Origin: Virgisporangium aliadipatigenens
Lineage (GTDB): Bacteria > Actinomycetota > Actinomycetes > Mycobacteriales > Micromonosporaceae
Assembly: GCF_016863615.1 (NCBI RefSeq)
Contig: NZ_BOPF01000008.1
Span: forward strand, 62,001 to 126,000
Direction of reading: 5' to 3'
DNA: 64,000 bases
A program made the translations under genes and the position numbers. Below, piece after piece: positions 19,504 through 28,150 of this stretch. Each line of letters opens with the position of its first letter. Within the stretch, counting starts at the first letter, position 1. The notes beneath the pieces are model-generated. The model did no database searches and was not told the DNA's origin. It saw nothing but the letters and a program-made list of their open reading frames with translations.

Positions 19504-20186
19504 TCCCGGGGATTCTCGCGGACCGGCTTGGCGCATGCCGGCACGGGGGTCGTTCCGGTGTCGACGTAGCTGGTCACGAAGCTGCCGGAGTAGCCGAAGA
19601 GCGGCCCGAACCGCGGGTGCGTGACGGCGACCTGGATACGGAAGCGTTCGCTCGCGTCGTCGTACCACTCCCGCAGGTCGGCGACGCCGGTGAGGTATTC
19701 GGGCCACCGGGTGCGCAGGAAGCGCTGGGCGCCGCTGCGGATCCGCAGGCCGCCGCGCGCGTCGACGGAGACGTTCAGATCCACTGCCAGATGTTGGTGC
19801 GTGCCGAGGTAGTCGACGATCCCGCGGCGTAGCGGGCTGTAGATCATTGTCGCGTCGAACCGGCGGCGCCGCCGCGCCAGTTCGAAAGTGCGCACGAAGG
19901 TCATGGTGTCGCGCCCGTAGCGGTCGCGGTAGGCCCAGTTCTCGATGGTGAACGGCACGTCGTGCCCGGTCTCCGGGAAGAGGATGTGCCGCGCCGACCC
20001 CACGTGGAGGAACGGGAGGGTGAACGCCCGGCCGCGCCAGATCCGTTCCATCGAGCCGGAACCGATGCACGCGATCCCGTCGGCGGCCGCGAACCCGAAC
20101 CGGCGACGCAGCCGCGGATGCAGTCTGTCGAAATCGGCGCCGAGCGCCCGCGCGAAGATCGAGTCCGACACGCGCACCACGCTCAC
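19500..20186 (-). CDS. DUF4166-domain protein
   Basis: Function unknown; DUF4166 covers most of the 228 residues (FARALGADFDRLHPRLRRRFG, ending near VTSYVDTG). The family often accompanies SRPBCC or DoxX-type proteins. The GTG at 20186 overlaps the stop of the SRPBCC gene by four bases, and its own stop overlaps the tetR start, so the three genes are translationally coupled. No signal peptide. Confidence 0.85.
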   Translation of the reverse strand: MSVVRVSDSIFARALGADFDRLHPRLRRRFGFAAADGIACIGSGSMERIWRGRAFTLPFLHVGSARHILFPETGHDVPFTIENWAYRDRYGRDTMTFVRTFELARRRRRFDATMIYSPLRRGIVDYLGTHQHLAVDLNVSVDARGGLRIRSGAQRFLRTRWPEYLTGVADLREWYDDASERFRIQVAVTHPRFGPLFGYSGSFVTSYVDTGTTPVPACAKPVRENPRE

Positions 20187-20806
20187 GCGGACCACTCGCA
20201 GCGGCGCGCGGCCGGTGTGCGGCGGCACGGCGGCACCACGGCGACGAGTCCGGCGGCCACCAGGGTCTCGGCCGGCCCGGAGACGAGGGCCACGACCGCC
20301 ACGATCCCGATCCGCCCGCCGAGGTCGATCAGCGCGTGCCGCAGCGCCCGCTCGGGTGGCACGCCCTCCTCCAGCCACAGCCGCAACCGGTCGAACGACC
20401 ACGCCGTCGCCCACCCGAACACCGGCCGGAACGCGCGATCGGCGAGCCGGCCGAGGCGCGCCCAGCGCACCCGGTAGTCGTACCCGGTGTGGAAGCGGAT
20501 GCCGTCCGGCGTCGGCTCGTACCGCCAGTACCCCGCCCCGGAACGGATGATCGAGCGCCGGTCGTCGGAGGAGAAGCGCAGCGCGGAGACGGCGGTGCCG
20601 TCGGCCCGGTGCCGGGTCCCGGACGCGATGCCGTCGCCGGCGACGGTGACCCCCGGCAGGACGCGGGTGGCGTAGCGGAACCGGCCGTCCGCGAGCGGGT
20701 CGATGCGGCCGAACCGCAGGTCCCAGCGCCGGTGCGCGGCGGGGTCCTGGGTGTGCCGCCAGAGGGCGTCGAGGTCGGCGCGGATCGTCGTTTCCACGTG
20801 GATCAT
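20183..20806 (-). CDS. SRPBCC-family (START-like) protein
   Basis: 207 residues. The N-terminus [20 protein letters not shown] with a later [18 protein letters not shown] pattern is the START/SRPBCC helix-grip fold, usually binding a hydrophobic ligand. The last ~45 residues contain a hydrophobic stretch ([25 protein letters not shown] described from about residue 165) that may anchor it to the membrane. First gene of the operon controlled by the adjacent palindromes. The ligand is unknown. Confidence 0.8.
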   Translation of the reverse strand: MIHVETTIRADLDALWRHTQDPAAHRRWDLRFGRIDPLADGRFRYATRVLPGVTVAGDGIASGTRHRADGTAVSALRFSSDDRRSIIRSGAGYWRYEPTPDGIRFHTGYDYRVRWARLGRLADRAFRPVFGWATAWSFDRLRLWLEEGVPPERALRHALIDLGGRIGIVAVVALVSGPAETLVAAGLVAVVPPCRRTPAARRCEWSA

Positions 20807-20821
20807 GGGTGCTCCCGAGTT

Positions 20822-20837
20822 TTGAGCGACTGCTCAA
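20822..20837. promoter_or_regulatory. TetR-type operator 1
   Basis: Perfect palindrome TTGAGC-GACT-GCTCAA, 16 bp upstream of the SRPBCC start codon. Confidence 0.85.
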
Positions 20838-20851
20838 GAAGGTAGCGCCGT

Positions 20852-20867
20852 TTGAGCGACCGCTCAA
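20852..20867. promoter_or_regulatory. TetR-type operator 2
   Basis: Perfect palindrome TTGAGC-GACC-GCTCAA, exactly 30 bp (about three turns) from operator 1. Confidence 0.85.
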
Positions 20868-20869
20868 GA

Positions 20870-20883
20870 TGAGCAAAGGCTCA
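20870..20883. promoter_or_regulatory. TetR-type operator 3
   Basis: TGAGC-AAAG-GCTCA, same arms minus the outer T/A pair, nearest to the chemoreceptor gene. A further GCTCAA half-site at 20888-20893 lies within a GTGC-TCAA-GCAC dyad. Confidence 0.65.
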
Positions 20884-20922
20884 ATGTGCTCAAGCACACG
20901 CTGGTGCCGCCGACGGCCTGGC

Positions 20923-22536
20923 ATGGCATCGACACCCCCGCGACGACTGCTGACCCGGCTCACCCGGGACCGGTCACTGAACGTCAAGATCCTGTCGGTG
21001 GTCGGCGTCCTCGCGGTCTTCTCGTGCTTCATCGGCGGCCTCTCCATCACCCGGATGGCCGCCCTGAACGCCGAGGCCGACGAGCTGTACCGCAGCGGCC
21101 TCGTGCCGGTGCAGCGCATCTCCCAGGTGTACGAGGTGATGGCGGCGACCCGCGTCGCGATGCTCAACCACGCGCTGTCGAGCGATCCCGTCACGCAGCA
21201 GAAGTACGAGGGCGACGTCAACGAGGCGCACGCGACGTTCAACAACAAGCTCGACGCCTACGTGCGGGAGACCGCCGCCCCCGAACTCATCGACCCGCTG
21301 CGCTCCGCCTGGTCCGCCTACGTGCGGATCTGCCGCGACGAGGTCATCCCGGCCGGCCGCGCCGGCGACCGGGCCCTGGTCGAACGGCTCCGCGACGAGC
21401 AGGCCGACCCCGCCTACGAGAAGGCCGTCGCCATTGTGAAGGAGCTGATCGCCCGCGAGAGCGCCGACGGCAAGCAGCGGGCCGACGCGGCGGCCGCCTC
21501 GTACAGCTCCTCCCGCGTGATCATCATCGCCAGCCTCGCCGCCGGGCTGCTGATCTCGGTGGGCTTCGGGCTTTTCGTGGCGCGGGGCATCGTGCGTTCC
21601 GTCAAAAGGGTCTCCTGGGTGGTGGCCGGGCTCGCGGCCGGAGACCTCGCCCGGCACGCCGACATCGACTCCCGGGACGAGATCGGCCGCATGGCCGGCG
21701 AACTCGACGCCGCCAACGACCGGCTCGGCGCCATCGTCAACCGCATCGGCGGCAGCAGCGCCACCCTGGCCCGGGCGGCCGACGAGCTGAGCGCGGTGAG
21801 TTCGCACATCGCCGACAGCGCCGCGCAGACCAGCGGCCGCGCCGAACGCGTCACGACGGCCGCCGCCGAGGTCGCCCGCAACGTCGAAACCGTCTCGGCC
21901 GGCACGGAGGAGATGACGGCCTCCATCCGGGAGATCGCCGGCAGCGCCACCGACGCGGCCCGGGTCGCCCACAGCGCCGTGGGCCTCGTCGAGACCGCGA
22001 ACGAGACCGTGGGGCAGCTCGGCCGCTCCAGCGGCGAGATCGGCAGCGTCGTGAAGCTGATCACCTCGATCGCCGAGCAGACCAACCTGCTCGCCCTGAA
22101 CGCCACCATCGAGGCCGCCCGCGCCGGCGAGGCCGGGAAGGGGTTCGCCGTGGTGGCCAACGAGGTCAAGGACCTGGCGCAGGCCACCGCGCGCGCCACG
22201 GACGACATCTCGCGACGGATCGGCGCCATCCAGTCCGACAGCGAGGCGGCCGTTGCCGCAATCGGCGAGATCTCCGCCGTCATCGAACGGGTCAGCGGCT
22301 ACTCCGCCACCATCGCCAGCGCGGTCGAACAGCAGACCGCCACCACCGGCGAGATGGGGCGCCACGTGGAGTCGGCGTTCACGGCGGCCGGCGACATCGC
22401 GTCGAACATCGACGGTGTGGCCGACGCCGCCCGCACCACCGACGCCCGCGTGAACGACTCCCGACGGGCCGCCACGGACCTCGCCCGCATGGCCTCCGAG
22501 CTGCAGGAACTGGTCGGCGAGTTCACGACGCGATGA
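20923..22536 (+). CDS. Methyl-accepting chemotaxis protein
   Basis: Transmembrane chemoreceptor signalling to CheA/CheW. 537 residues from ATG 20923. TM1 ([20 protein letters not shown]) near 25-45, a periplasmic-side four-helix-bundle sensor (4HB_MCP type, about 45-195), TM2 near 200-222 ([20 protein letters not shown]), HAMP ([18 protein letters not shown]), then the signalling hairpin with tip [19 protein letters not shown]. No cognate che genes are in the window. It is divergent from the SRPBCC operon, so the three TetR operators lie in its promoter region too. Confidence 0.93.
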   Translation: MASTPPRRLLTRLTRDRSLNVKILSVVGVLAVFSCFIGGLSITRMAALNAEADELYRSGLVPVQRISQVYEVMAATRVAMLNHALSSDPVTQQKYEGDVNEAHATFNNKLDAYVRETAAPELIDPLRSAWSAYVRICRDEVIPAGRAGDRALVERLRDEQADPAYEKAVAIVKELIARESADGKQRADAAAASYSSSRVIIIASLAAGLLISVGFGLFVARGIVRSVKRVSWVVAGLAAGDLARHADIDSRDEIGRMAGELDAANDRLGAIVNRIGGSSATLARAADELSAVSSHIADSAAQTSGRAERVTTAAAEVARNVETVSAGTEEMTASIREIAGSATDAARVAHSAVGLVETANETVGQLGRSSGEIGSVVKLITSIAEQTNLLALNATIEAARAGEAGKGFAVVANEVKDLAQATARATDDISRRIGAIQSDSEAAVAAIGEISAVIERVSGYSATIASAVEQQTATTGEMGRHVESAFTAAGDIASNIDGVADAARTTDARVNDSRRAATDLARMASELQELVGEFTTR

Positions 22537-23557
22537 CCAGTTCGGCGTAGAGCGCCTTGTGGTCGCTGCGCGGCGTGCGGTGCGTCTCGACCCGCCGCAC
22601 GCCGACGCGGCGGTCGACGAGCACGCGGTCCAGCGCCACCGTCGGCACGTACCAGCGTTCGTCGTACGGCCACGTGTGGCTCCACCCGTCGCCGGTCACG
22701 CTCGCCGCGTCGCGGTAGCCGGAGTCGATCAGCCGGCGCAGCGCCGCGTGATCCAGGGTCGCGTTGAAGTCGCCGGCCAGCACCCGGATCGGGCCATCCG
22801 GGGTGGCGCGCTGCTGAGCGTCGAGGTTCTGGCGCCACAGCGGTGTCGTGGCGCGCGCGTGCGGCGCCATCGGATGCACCGACTCGAACTCGACCCGCGT
22901 CCCGCCCGGCAGCTCTACCGTCGCCCGCGCCTGCCGGAACCCGCCCTTCTGCGTGCGCACCGCCGGATCGCGCAACGGGTGCCGGCTGAACACCGCCGAC
23001 CCCTCCACGCCCTCGACCGGAAACGACGCCCGGTGCGGCAGCACGTCGGCGATGCCGGCCGCGTCGAGTTCCCGCTCCGCCCCGGGCGTGAACTCCTGGA
23101 ACGCCACCAGGTCGACGTTCAGCCGCTTCGCCAGGTCGAGCACGGCGCGTTCGTCGGCCTCGCCGGCCAGCAGGTTGGCGGTCAGCACGCGCAGCGCAGT
23201 CCCCTGCGGGCTGCCGCCGTCCGCGACCGCGCGCGGGACCACGACCGCCACGAGCGCGACGGCGGCGACCGCCGCCACCCCGCCGGCGACCCACCGCCGC
23301 AGGCCGAGCAGCGCGATCGCCACGAGCAGCCCGCAGAGCGCCACGTACGGCGTGAACGCCACGAGCTGCACCCAGGGCCACCCCGGCTCCAGGCCGGTCA
23401 GGCGCACCGCCGCCCACACCACGAACGGCGCGGCGATCAGACCGCTCACGGCGTAGGGATAGACCCTCACCGCGCGGGCCGACGGGTGTTGTCGGGCGGG
23501 TTGAGCGCCGGGTCGGGATCGATCGTCACCGTCGGCACGGTAGTCAACCGTGGCCAT
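22523..23557 (-). CDS. Membrane-anchored endonuclease/exonuclease/phosphatase-family protein
   Basis: EEP-superfamily phosphohydrolase; substrate (phosphoester, lipid or nucleic acid) unknown. About three hydrophobic segments in the first 110 residues place the catalytic domain outside the membrane. Catalytic motifs are complete: TANLLAG (Asn), AFQEFTPG (Glu), GDFNATLDH (Asp/Asn) and the terminal [12 protein letters not shown] (Asp-His). ATG 23557 is preceded by GGTGAG; GTG 23566 is an alternative. The last 14 bases overlap the convergent chemoreceptor gene. Confidence 0.85.
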   Translation of the reverse strand: MATVDYRADGDDRSRPGAQPARQHPSARAVRVYPYAVSGLIAAPFVVWAAVRLTGLEPGWPWVQLVAFTPYVALCGLLVAIALLGLRRWVAGGVAAVAAVALVAVVVPRAVADGGSPQGTALRVLTANLLAGEADERAVLDLAKRLNVDLVAFQEFTPGAERELDAAGIADVLPHRASFPVEGVEGSAVFSRHPLRDPAVRTQKGGFRQARATVELPGGTRVEFESVHPMAPHARATTPLWRQNLDAQQRATPDGPIRVLAGDFNATLDHAALRRLIDSGYRDAASVTGDGWSHTWPYDERWYVPTVALDRVLVDRRVGVRRVETHRTPRSDHKALYAELVIAS

Positions 23558-23584
23558 CGCGCTCACCCGGTAGCGTGAACCGCG

Positions 23585-23956
23585 ATGTCACAGTGGACGG
23601 TTCCCGCAGCCCCGCCGGTCGCCCGCACCCCGCGGACGAGGCCGCCGGTGCGCGCCGGACGGATCGCGGCCGGCGTCGCACTCGCCCTCACCGGTCACGT
23701 CCTCGCCGCCGTGGTCCCGCTCTTCTTCATGGGGAACGCCACCGGCGGCGGCGAAGGCCTGTGGCTGGTGATCGGTGCCGTGCTGCAGGTGCTGCTGTTC
23801 CTTGCGGCGGTGGCCGGCGGGACCGTGCTGCACGGCCGGCCGGAGAGCCGCGAACTGGGCCTGGGCCTGCTGGTCGGCTGGGGGAGCGGCATCCCGGTCG
23901 TGGTGGTGCTCGGGATAATGGCGCTGATGTTCGGCCTCAGCGCGATGGGCGGCTAA
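23585..23956 (+). CDS. Small three-TM membrane protein
   Basis: Not recognised. 123 residues with a Pro/Arg-rich cytoplasmic N-terminus (about 30 residues) and three hydrophobic segments (IAAGVALALTGHVLAAVVPL, LWLVIGAVLQVLLFLAAVAG, GIPVVVVLGIMALMFGLSAM). Divergent from the EEP gene across 27 bp. Confidence 0.65.
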   Translation: MSQWTVPAAPPVARTPRTRPPVRAGRIAAGVALALTGHVLAAVVPLFFMGNATGGGEGLWLVIGAVLQVLLFLAAVAGGTVLHGRPESRELGLGLLVGWGSGIPVVVVLGIMALMFGLSAMGG

Positions 23957-23969
23957 GGCAGGACACGCC

Positions 23970-24830
23970 TTAAACCAGGGCGGCGCAGGCCTCGAGCAGG
24001 CGGCTCCGCAGAACGGCCGCCCGACCGGTGAGTTCGCGCTGGCGCGCCATGTACTCGGCCTTGCCCTCCGGTGTCTCGATCCGGACCGGCGCCTGTCCGT
24101 AGGAGGACAGGTCGTACGGCGACGCCCGCATGTCCAGCAGCCGGATCTCCCCGGCCAGCGCGAAGCAGTCAAGCGTCAACCCGCCCGGTGCGCCCGGTCC
24201 CAGCTTCGTCGCCCACTTGAAGCAGTCCATCGCGGCGTGCAGGCAGCCCGGCTGCTCCAGCTCGACCTGGCTCTCCCGGGTCGGCCGCAACCGGTTGAAC
24301 CCCCGCGCCTGCGGCGTGAAGAACCGGAAGGCGTCAAAGTGCGAGCAGCGGATCTGGTGCGCCTCGACGACCGCGTCGGTGCCCGCCCGCCCGAGCCGCA
24401 GCGGCAACGGGTGCCGGTGCTCGTCGGCCCCGTACACCATCGCCCACTCGTGCAGCCCGAAGCAGCCCAGGTGTGCGGGCCGGGACGCCGTCGCACCGAG
24501 CAGGCCCGCGATGAACCCGACCGTGGTGCCGCGTTCGGCCCGGTACCGCTCCAGGTCCAGCCGCACCACGCCGTCGGTGTCCGTGGCGTAGTACTTCCAG
24601 CCCGCGTGCGGCGCCGGCCCGTCCCCGCCGGGCGCCAACGCCACCCCGGGACCGGGATGCCAGCGGCGCAGTGCGGCCGGCCGCGTGCCGTAGTAGTCGA
24701 AGAGGAAGTCCTCGATGGCGTGGCGTTCGCGGCGGGCCCTGCGCGCGCGGTGCGCGGCGGTCAACGCGTCGGCCCGGGCGGCGTGCTCCGCCATCCGCCC
24801 CGCCCACTCCTGCGCCGCCAACACGTTCAC
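23970..24830 (-). CDS. Conserved actinobacterial protein usually annotated as 3-methyladenine DNA glycosylase
   Basis: Belongs to an actinobacterial family carrying that label; I see no helix-hairpin-helix or AlkA/Tag/MPG active-site pattern, so the function is unproven. 286 residues from a GTG. Conserved family blocks: HAIEDFLFDYYGTRPAALRRWHPGP, HLGCFGLHEWAMVYG, RCSHFDAFRFFTPQA, EQPGCLHAAMDCFKWATKL (each seen in part; Cys and His are unusually frequent, suggesting metal binding), and DMRASPYDL. It starts nine bases after the antitoxin stop, so it may be cotranscribed with the toxin-antitoxin pair. Confidence 0.75.
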   Translation of the reverse strand: MNVLAAQEWAGRMAEHAARADALTAAHRARRARRERHAIEDFLFDYYGTRPAALRRWHPGPGVALAPGGDGPAPHAGWKYYATDTDGVVRLDLERYRAERGTTVGFIAGLLGATASRPAHLGCFGLHEWAMVYGADEHRHPLPLRLGRAGTDAVVEAHQIRCSHFDAFRFFTPQARGFNRLRPTRESQVELEQPGCLHAAMDCFKWATKLGPGAPGGLTLDCFALAGEIRLLDMRASPYDLSSYGQAPVRIETPEGKAEYMARQRELTGRAAVLRSRLLEACAALV

Positions 24831-24839
24831 CGACGCCTG

Positions 24840-25172
24840 CTAAGCAACGTTGAGCTGGATGTTGCCGATGCGCGCCACGATGTCGAGGTGGCCGCCCAGG
24901 CCGGCGACGTAGGCGCGCAGGGACTCCAGGCTGGTCGCCGTACCGCTCTCGATCTGGCTGATTCTCGCCTGGGAAAGGCCGGCGGCCTCGGCGAGCTGGG
25001 CCTGGGTCAGGCCCAGCTGTTTGCGAATCTCGGCGAGCTGGGCGCCGCTCACGGCGGCCAGCATCTCCTGCCGCATCGCGGCGCGTCGCTCGGTGCGGTC
25101 CGGGCTGTCCCAGCCGGGGTCGAGCTCCCGTACCTTGGCCTTCACGTCACGCCAATTCGACGTCTCGCTCAT
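24840..25172 (-). CDS. XRE-family antitoxin (HigA-like)
   Basis: 110-residue DNA-binding protein with a Cro/C1 helix-turn-helix in the second half: IRKQLGLTQAQLAEAAGLSQ, ARISQIESG. The MSETSNW start at 25172 overlaps the toxin stop by four bases. Toxin-first gene order and the HTH architecture match HigBA-type modules; it probably represses the module through the palindrome at 25545-25561. Confidence 0.88.
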   Translation of the reverse strand: MSETSNWRDVKAKVRELDPGWDSPDRTERRAAMRQEMLAAVSGAQLAEIRKQLGLTQAQLAEAAGLSQARISQIESGTATSLESLRAYVAGLGGHLDIVARIGNIQLNVA

Positions 25173-25537
25173 GGCCGCCCGCCCTCCAACTCGTTGATGA
25201 GCTCTTCGAACCTTGCGTCGGCCAGCGGAATGGCTGTCCGATACCACGCCGACCACTGCCCGGATTTGTCACCGGCCACCAGGAAGATCGCTTCGCGGAG
25301 CGGATCGAAGGCAAAGATCATTCTGACCTCACTGGAGCCCGTTGATCCAGGCCGCAGCTCCTTCATGTGGTGGTAGCGGCTGCCCTTGAGTCGATCCACC
25401 AGTGGCCGGCCGAGTGCCGGCCCCTGGTCTGCCAACAGGTCGATGGCCTCGGATACGAGATCGGCGGTGCGTGGGTCGATGCGGCACAGGTCCAGGAACC
25501 ACGTCTCGACCTCGGGATGGATCTTGATCTGCCACAC
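25169..25537 (-). CDS. RelE/HigB-like toxin (Gp49-type)
   Basis: Predicted ribosome-dependent mRNA interferase. 122 residues with the ParE/RelE fold pattern of the Gp49/HigB group: VETWFLDLCRIDPRTADLVS, GRPLVDRLKGSRYHHMKEL, RMIFAFDPLREAIFLVAGDKS. GTG at 25537 lies seven bases downstream of a consensus TATAAT, so the transcript may be leaderless. Forms an operon with the antitoxin. Confidence 0.88.
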   Translation of the reverse strand: MWQIKIHPEVETWFLDLCRIDPRTADLVSEAIDLLADQGPALGRPLVDRLKGSRYHHMKELRPGSTGSSEVRMIFAFDPLREAIFLVAGDKSGQWSAWYRTAIPLADARFEELINELEGGRP

Positions 25538-25542
25538 CTCCG

Positions 25543-25561
25543 ATTATAAGTCAGGCTTATA
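25543..25561 (-). promoter_or_regulatory. Toxin-antitoxin promoter and operator
   Basis: On the minus strand TATAAT (25548-25543) is a perfect -10. It overlaps the perfect palindrome TATAAG-TCAGG-CTTATA (25545-25561), a natural operator for the antitoxin. The A+T-rich patch stands out from its surroundings. Confidence 0.75.
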
Positions 25562-25579
25562 TTGTCGGCGGTCCAATGG

Positions 25580-25954
25580 TCAGCAGGTGCTGTGGATGAG
25601 GGCGGCGACCGGGGTGTGCTCGGCCAGCTCGTTGTACAACTCCACCGCCTCCGTCGTCTCGGCGACCTCGACCGTGACGCCGCGTTCCGCCAGGTACTTC
25701 AGGGTCGCCGGCTGGACCTCGAGGCGTTCCTCCATGCCGCGCGACAGGACGACCGTCGTGGCGCCGTGCTCGAGCAGTTCCTCGACGTCGGCCGGTTGGA
25801 TGCCGGGGCTGTGCTCGGTGCCGGTCTCGCGCCAGTCCCAGGCGCGGCCGCCGCCGGGCCACAACTTGAAGTCCTTGCCGGTGCCGACACCGGCGACGAC
25901 CATGCGCCCCCAGGAGATCTCCTCGACGCGGGGCGAACGCAGCCCGTCGTTCAT
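25580..25954 (-). CDS. Mth938/NDUFAF3-domain protein
   Basis: 124-residue protein of the MTH938-like family (SPRVEEISWGRMVVAG, ELLEHGATTVVLSRGMEERL, TPVAALIHSTC). Biochemical role not established. Start chosen at ATG 25954 (GGAGGG upstream), where family similarity begins; the open frame reaches 26098. Monocistronic, downstream end next to the toxin promoter. Confidence 0.82.
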   Translation of the reverse strand: MNDGLRSPRVEEISWGRMVVAGVGTGKDFKLWPGGGRAWDWRETGTEHSPGIQPADVEELLEHGATTVVLSRGMEERLEVQPATLKYLAERGVTVEVAETTEAVELYNELAEHTPVAALIHSTC

Positions 25955-26074
25955 GACTCTCACCACTCCCTCCGGATCGTCGCGGCGCACATCGTGACCG
26001 CGGCCGGCAGTATCCCCGTCGGATCGACGGAGTGCATCCGAGATGCGTGCCCTGGCCCGCGCTAGATTGCACGG

Positions 26075-26842
26075 GTGCGTATCGCTCGATTCGCCCATGG
26101 CGGCGGAATGTCATTCGGTGTGGTGGAAGGCGAGCCCGACGGGCTCACCGTGGCGGCGATCGAGGGGCACCCCTTCGGTCCGATCACGTTCGCGGGGCCC
26201 CGCTGGGCGCTCGCCGATGTGCGGCTGCTGTCGCCGATCCTGCCGAGCAAGGTGGTCTGCGTCGGCCGCAACTACGTGGAGCACGCGGCCGAGCTCGGCA
26301 ACGAGGTGCCGAAGGAGCCGCTGCTGTTCCTCAAGCCGTCCACGTCGGTGATCGGCCACGGCGACACGATCCGGCTGCCGGTGCAGTCCAAGCGGGTCGA
26401 GCACGAGGCCGAGCTGGCGGTCGTCATCGGCGCTACCGGCGCGCGCAACGCCGACCGGGCCGCCGCCGAGAAGGCCATCTTCGGCTACACCTGCGCCAAC
26501 GACGTGACGGCGCGTGACCTGCAGCGCGCCGACGTGCAGTTCACGCGGGGCAAGGGCTTCGACTCGTTCTGCCCGATCGGGCCGTGGATCACCACCGACC
26601 TCGACGTCTCCGACCGCGAGGTGCGCTGCGAGGTCAACGACGAGGTGCGCCAGCTGGGCCGCACCAAGGACATGGTGTTCGACGCGGCGACGCTGGTCTC
26701 CTACGTCTCGCACATCATGACCCTGCTGCCCGGCGACGTGGTGCTGACCGGCACGCCCGCCGGTGTCTCGCAGCTGAACTCCGGCGACACCGTCTCGGTG
26801 AGCATCGATGGGATCGGGACCCTCACCAACAAGGTGGTTTGA
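26075..26842 (+). CDS. Fumarylacetoacetate hydrolase-family protein
   Basis: Metal-dependent hydrolase/decarboxylase family acting on beta-diketo or acyl-pyruvate compounds; the actual substrate is unknown. 255 residues from GTG 26075. Visible: VGRNYVEHAAELGNEVP, metal-ligand glutamates in HEAELAVVIG, YTCANDVTARDLQ, GKGFDSFCPIGPW and LLPGDVVLTGTPAGV. In actinobacteria this gene is often near gltX and tRNA genes, and tRNA-Gln and tRNA-Glu follow here. Confidence 0.92.
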   Translation: MRIARFAHGGGMSFGVVEGEPDGLTVAAIEGHPFGPITFAGPRWALADVRLLSPILPSKVVCVGRNYVEHAAELGNEVPKEPLLFLKPSTSVIGHGDTIRLPVQSKRVEHEAELAVVIGATGARNADRAAAEKAIFGYTCANDVTARDLQRADVQFTRGKGFDSFCPIGPWITTDLDVSDREVRCEVNDEVRQLGRTKDMVFDAATLVSYVSHIMTLLPGDVVLTGTPAGVSQLNSGDTVSVSIDGIGTLTNKVV

Positions 26843-26858
26843 GTTCGGGGATACCGAT

Positions 26859-26887
26859 TTGGTTTGCCGTGGGCCGCAGGGTAAAGT
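26859..26887 (+). promoter_or_regulatory. Promoter of the tRNA pair
   Basis: TTGGTT (26859-26864), 17-bp spacer, TAAAGT (26882-26887); 25 bases before tRNA-Gln. Confidence 0.6.
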
Positions 26888-26912
26888 TTCTCTCCGGTGC
26901 GGCGAGCACCAA

Positions 26913-26984
26913 TGGGGTATGGGGTAATTGGCAGCCCAACTGATTCTGGTTCAGTTAGTCTAGGTTCGAGTCCTGGTACCCCAG
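26913..26984 (+). tRNA. tRNA-Gln (CTG)
   Basis: 72 bases: acceptor TGGGGTA/TACCCCA, anticodon stem ACTGA/TCAGT with loop TTCTGGT (anticodon CTG, codon CAG), T-loop GGTTCGAGTCC. The genome encodes CCA at 26985-26987. Confidence 0.95.
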
Positions 26985-27048
26985 CCACTGTGGCTGCTCG
27001 TGGATCTACTAAGGTGGATCTACAGCATCTGCGGTGCAGGAAGTCCAG

Positions 27049-27121
27049 GGTCCCGTCGTCTAGCGGCCTAGGACGCCGCCCTCTCAAGGCGGTAGCGTGG
27101 GTTCGAATCCCATCGGGACTA
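27049..27121 (+). tRNA. tRNA-Glu (CTC)
   Basis: 73 bases: acceptor GGTCCCG/CGGGACT (terminal G-T pair), D-arm GTCTAGCGGCCTAGGAC, anticodon stem CCGCC/GGCGG with loop CTCTCAA (anticodon CTC, codon GAG), T-arm GTGGGTTCGAATCCCAT. CCA is not encoded. 64 bp after tRNA-Gln, sharing its promoter and terminator. Confidence 0.95.
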
Positions 27122-27127
27122 CAGCTG

Positions 27128-27156
27128 GCCCGCGTTCTTCGTGAGCGCGGGCTTTT
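27128..27156 (+). terminator. Terminator of the tRNA operon
   Basis: GCCCGCG (27128-27134) pairs with CGCGGGC (27146-27152), followed by TTTT. Confidence 0.85.
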
Positions 27157-27238
27157 GCTTTTCCCATTCTTACCCACATCCCCGCGTCATGTTGACGATT
27201 CCGTAACGCTGTGTGCCGGTCGGCGTGATGCTCGTCGC

Positions 27239-27940
27239 ATGGAACGGATACCTGCCGCGGCGTTCGGCGTCGGCGTGGCCGTTCACGCGGCGGGACGCTC
27301 CTACCATCTCGACGTCGTCTCCGGCGCGGGCGCGGCCGGCGCGATCGGTGTGCTCGCCTGGTGGCTGCTGGCGCGGGGGCGTTCGGGGCCGTGGGTGGCG
27401 ATGCTCGCCGTCCTGGTGTGCGCGGCGGTGCTGGCGCTGTCGCCGCGGCTGTACGCGCTCGCCGGGCTGGCGCTGACCACGATCGCGGCGCTGCGGGCGT
27501 TCCCGCGGCGTGCGCCGGCCCATTATCCGGGCGCGGTGATCGGGGCCCTGGTGGTCGTGCTCGGACCGTCGGTGCTGCTGATCCTCACGAGCGGGATGAA
27601 CATCCCGATCGTCGCGGGCGTGACGGCGGTGCTGGTGCCGGCGTTCACCGCCGCCGCCCTGGCCGTCGCGGTGGCGGAGGCGCTGTCCCGGGTGCCTCGC
27701 CGGCCGGCGGTGGTGGGAGTGGCGTTCCTCGGACTGTACGGGCTCTACCGGGCCACGGTGCTGGCGGTCGCCGCGATTCCCTTGCCCGACGCCAGCTCCG
27801 GCGATCTGGTCGCCGTCCGGGTCACCTCGCCCGGAAGCCCGTTCGACCTGGCCGCCGGCGTCGGCGGGGTGCTGGTGCTCGGCGCCGTCGCGTTGATCGT
27901 GACGGCGGGTGCTCAGGAGGAGTCGCCCGCGGGTCGGTAG
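27239..27940 (+). CDS. Polytopic membrane protein of unknown function
   Basis: Not recognised. 233 residues with about seven hydrophobic segments from MERIPAAAFGVGVAVHAAG onward. Its ATG at 27239 is the first plausible start; the open frame continues upstream through both tRNAs and cannot be coding there. The 3' end overlaps the remnant small membrane gene on the other strand by 28 bp. Confidence 0.7.
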   Translation: MERIPAAAFGVGVAVHAAGRSYHLDVVSGAGAAGAIGVLAWWLLARGRSGPWVAMLAVLVCAAVLALSPRLYALAGLALTTIAALRAFPRRAPAHYPGAVIGALVVVLGPSVLLILTSGMNIPIVAGVTAVLVPAFTAAALAVAVAEALSRVPRRPAVVGVAFLGLYGLYRATVLAVAAIPLPDASSGDLVAVRVTSPGSPFDLAAGVGGVLVLGAVALIVTAGAQEESPAGR

Positions 27941-28138
27941 GTTCCGCCCGGGCCGACACGGAGGGCGGCGCAGATCGTCGCGGCGGCCACACCGAGCCCG
28001 CCCAGCACGCCGAGCGCGGTAGACGGCGGCCGGCACGACCGCCACGGCCGGCGGCGGCGTGAATCCGACGAGCGTGCCGATCACCACGCCGGCACACCAG
28101 AGTGCGCCCGCGGCGGAGAGCCCGATGAACACGGCCAT
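27913..28138 (-). pseudogene. Small two-TM membrane protein gene broken by a frameshift
   Basis: From ATG 28138 the frame gives MAVFIGLSAAGALWCAGVVI and continues as a plausible membrane segment until about VAVVPAAV, then turns into Arg-rich shadow. In the next frame the sequence resumes with TALGVLGGLGVAAATICAAL and ends GTYRPAGDSS-stop at 27913. The span is 226 bases, one more than a multiple of three, so a single-base insertion (or sequencing error) near 28018-28026 explains it. Restored length 74 residues. It lies 13 bp after the dioxygenase stop. Confidence 0.65.
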
Positions 28139-28150
28139 GACGAAGGCGCG

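Noticed and set aside
26897-27238. Upstream extension of the 27239 membrane protein
   Set aside because: It would read through both tRNA genes and the terminator; ATG 27239 is the sensible start.
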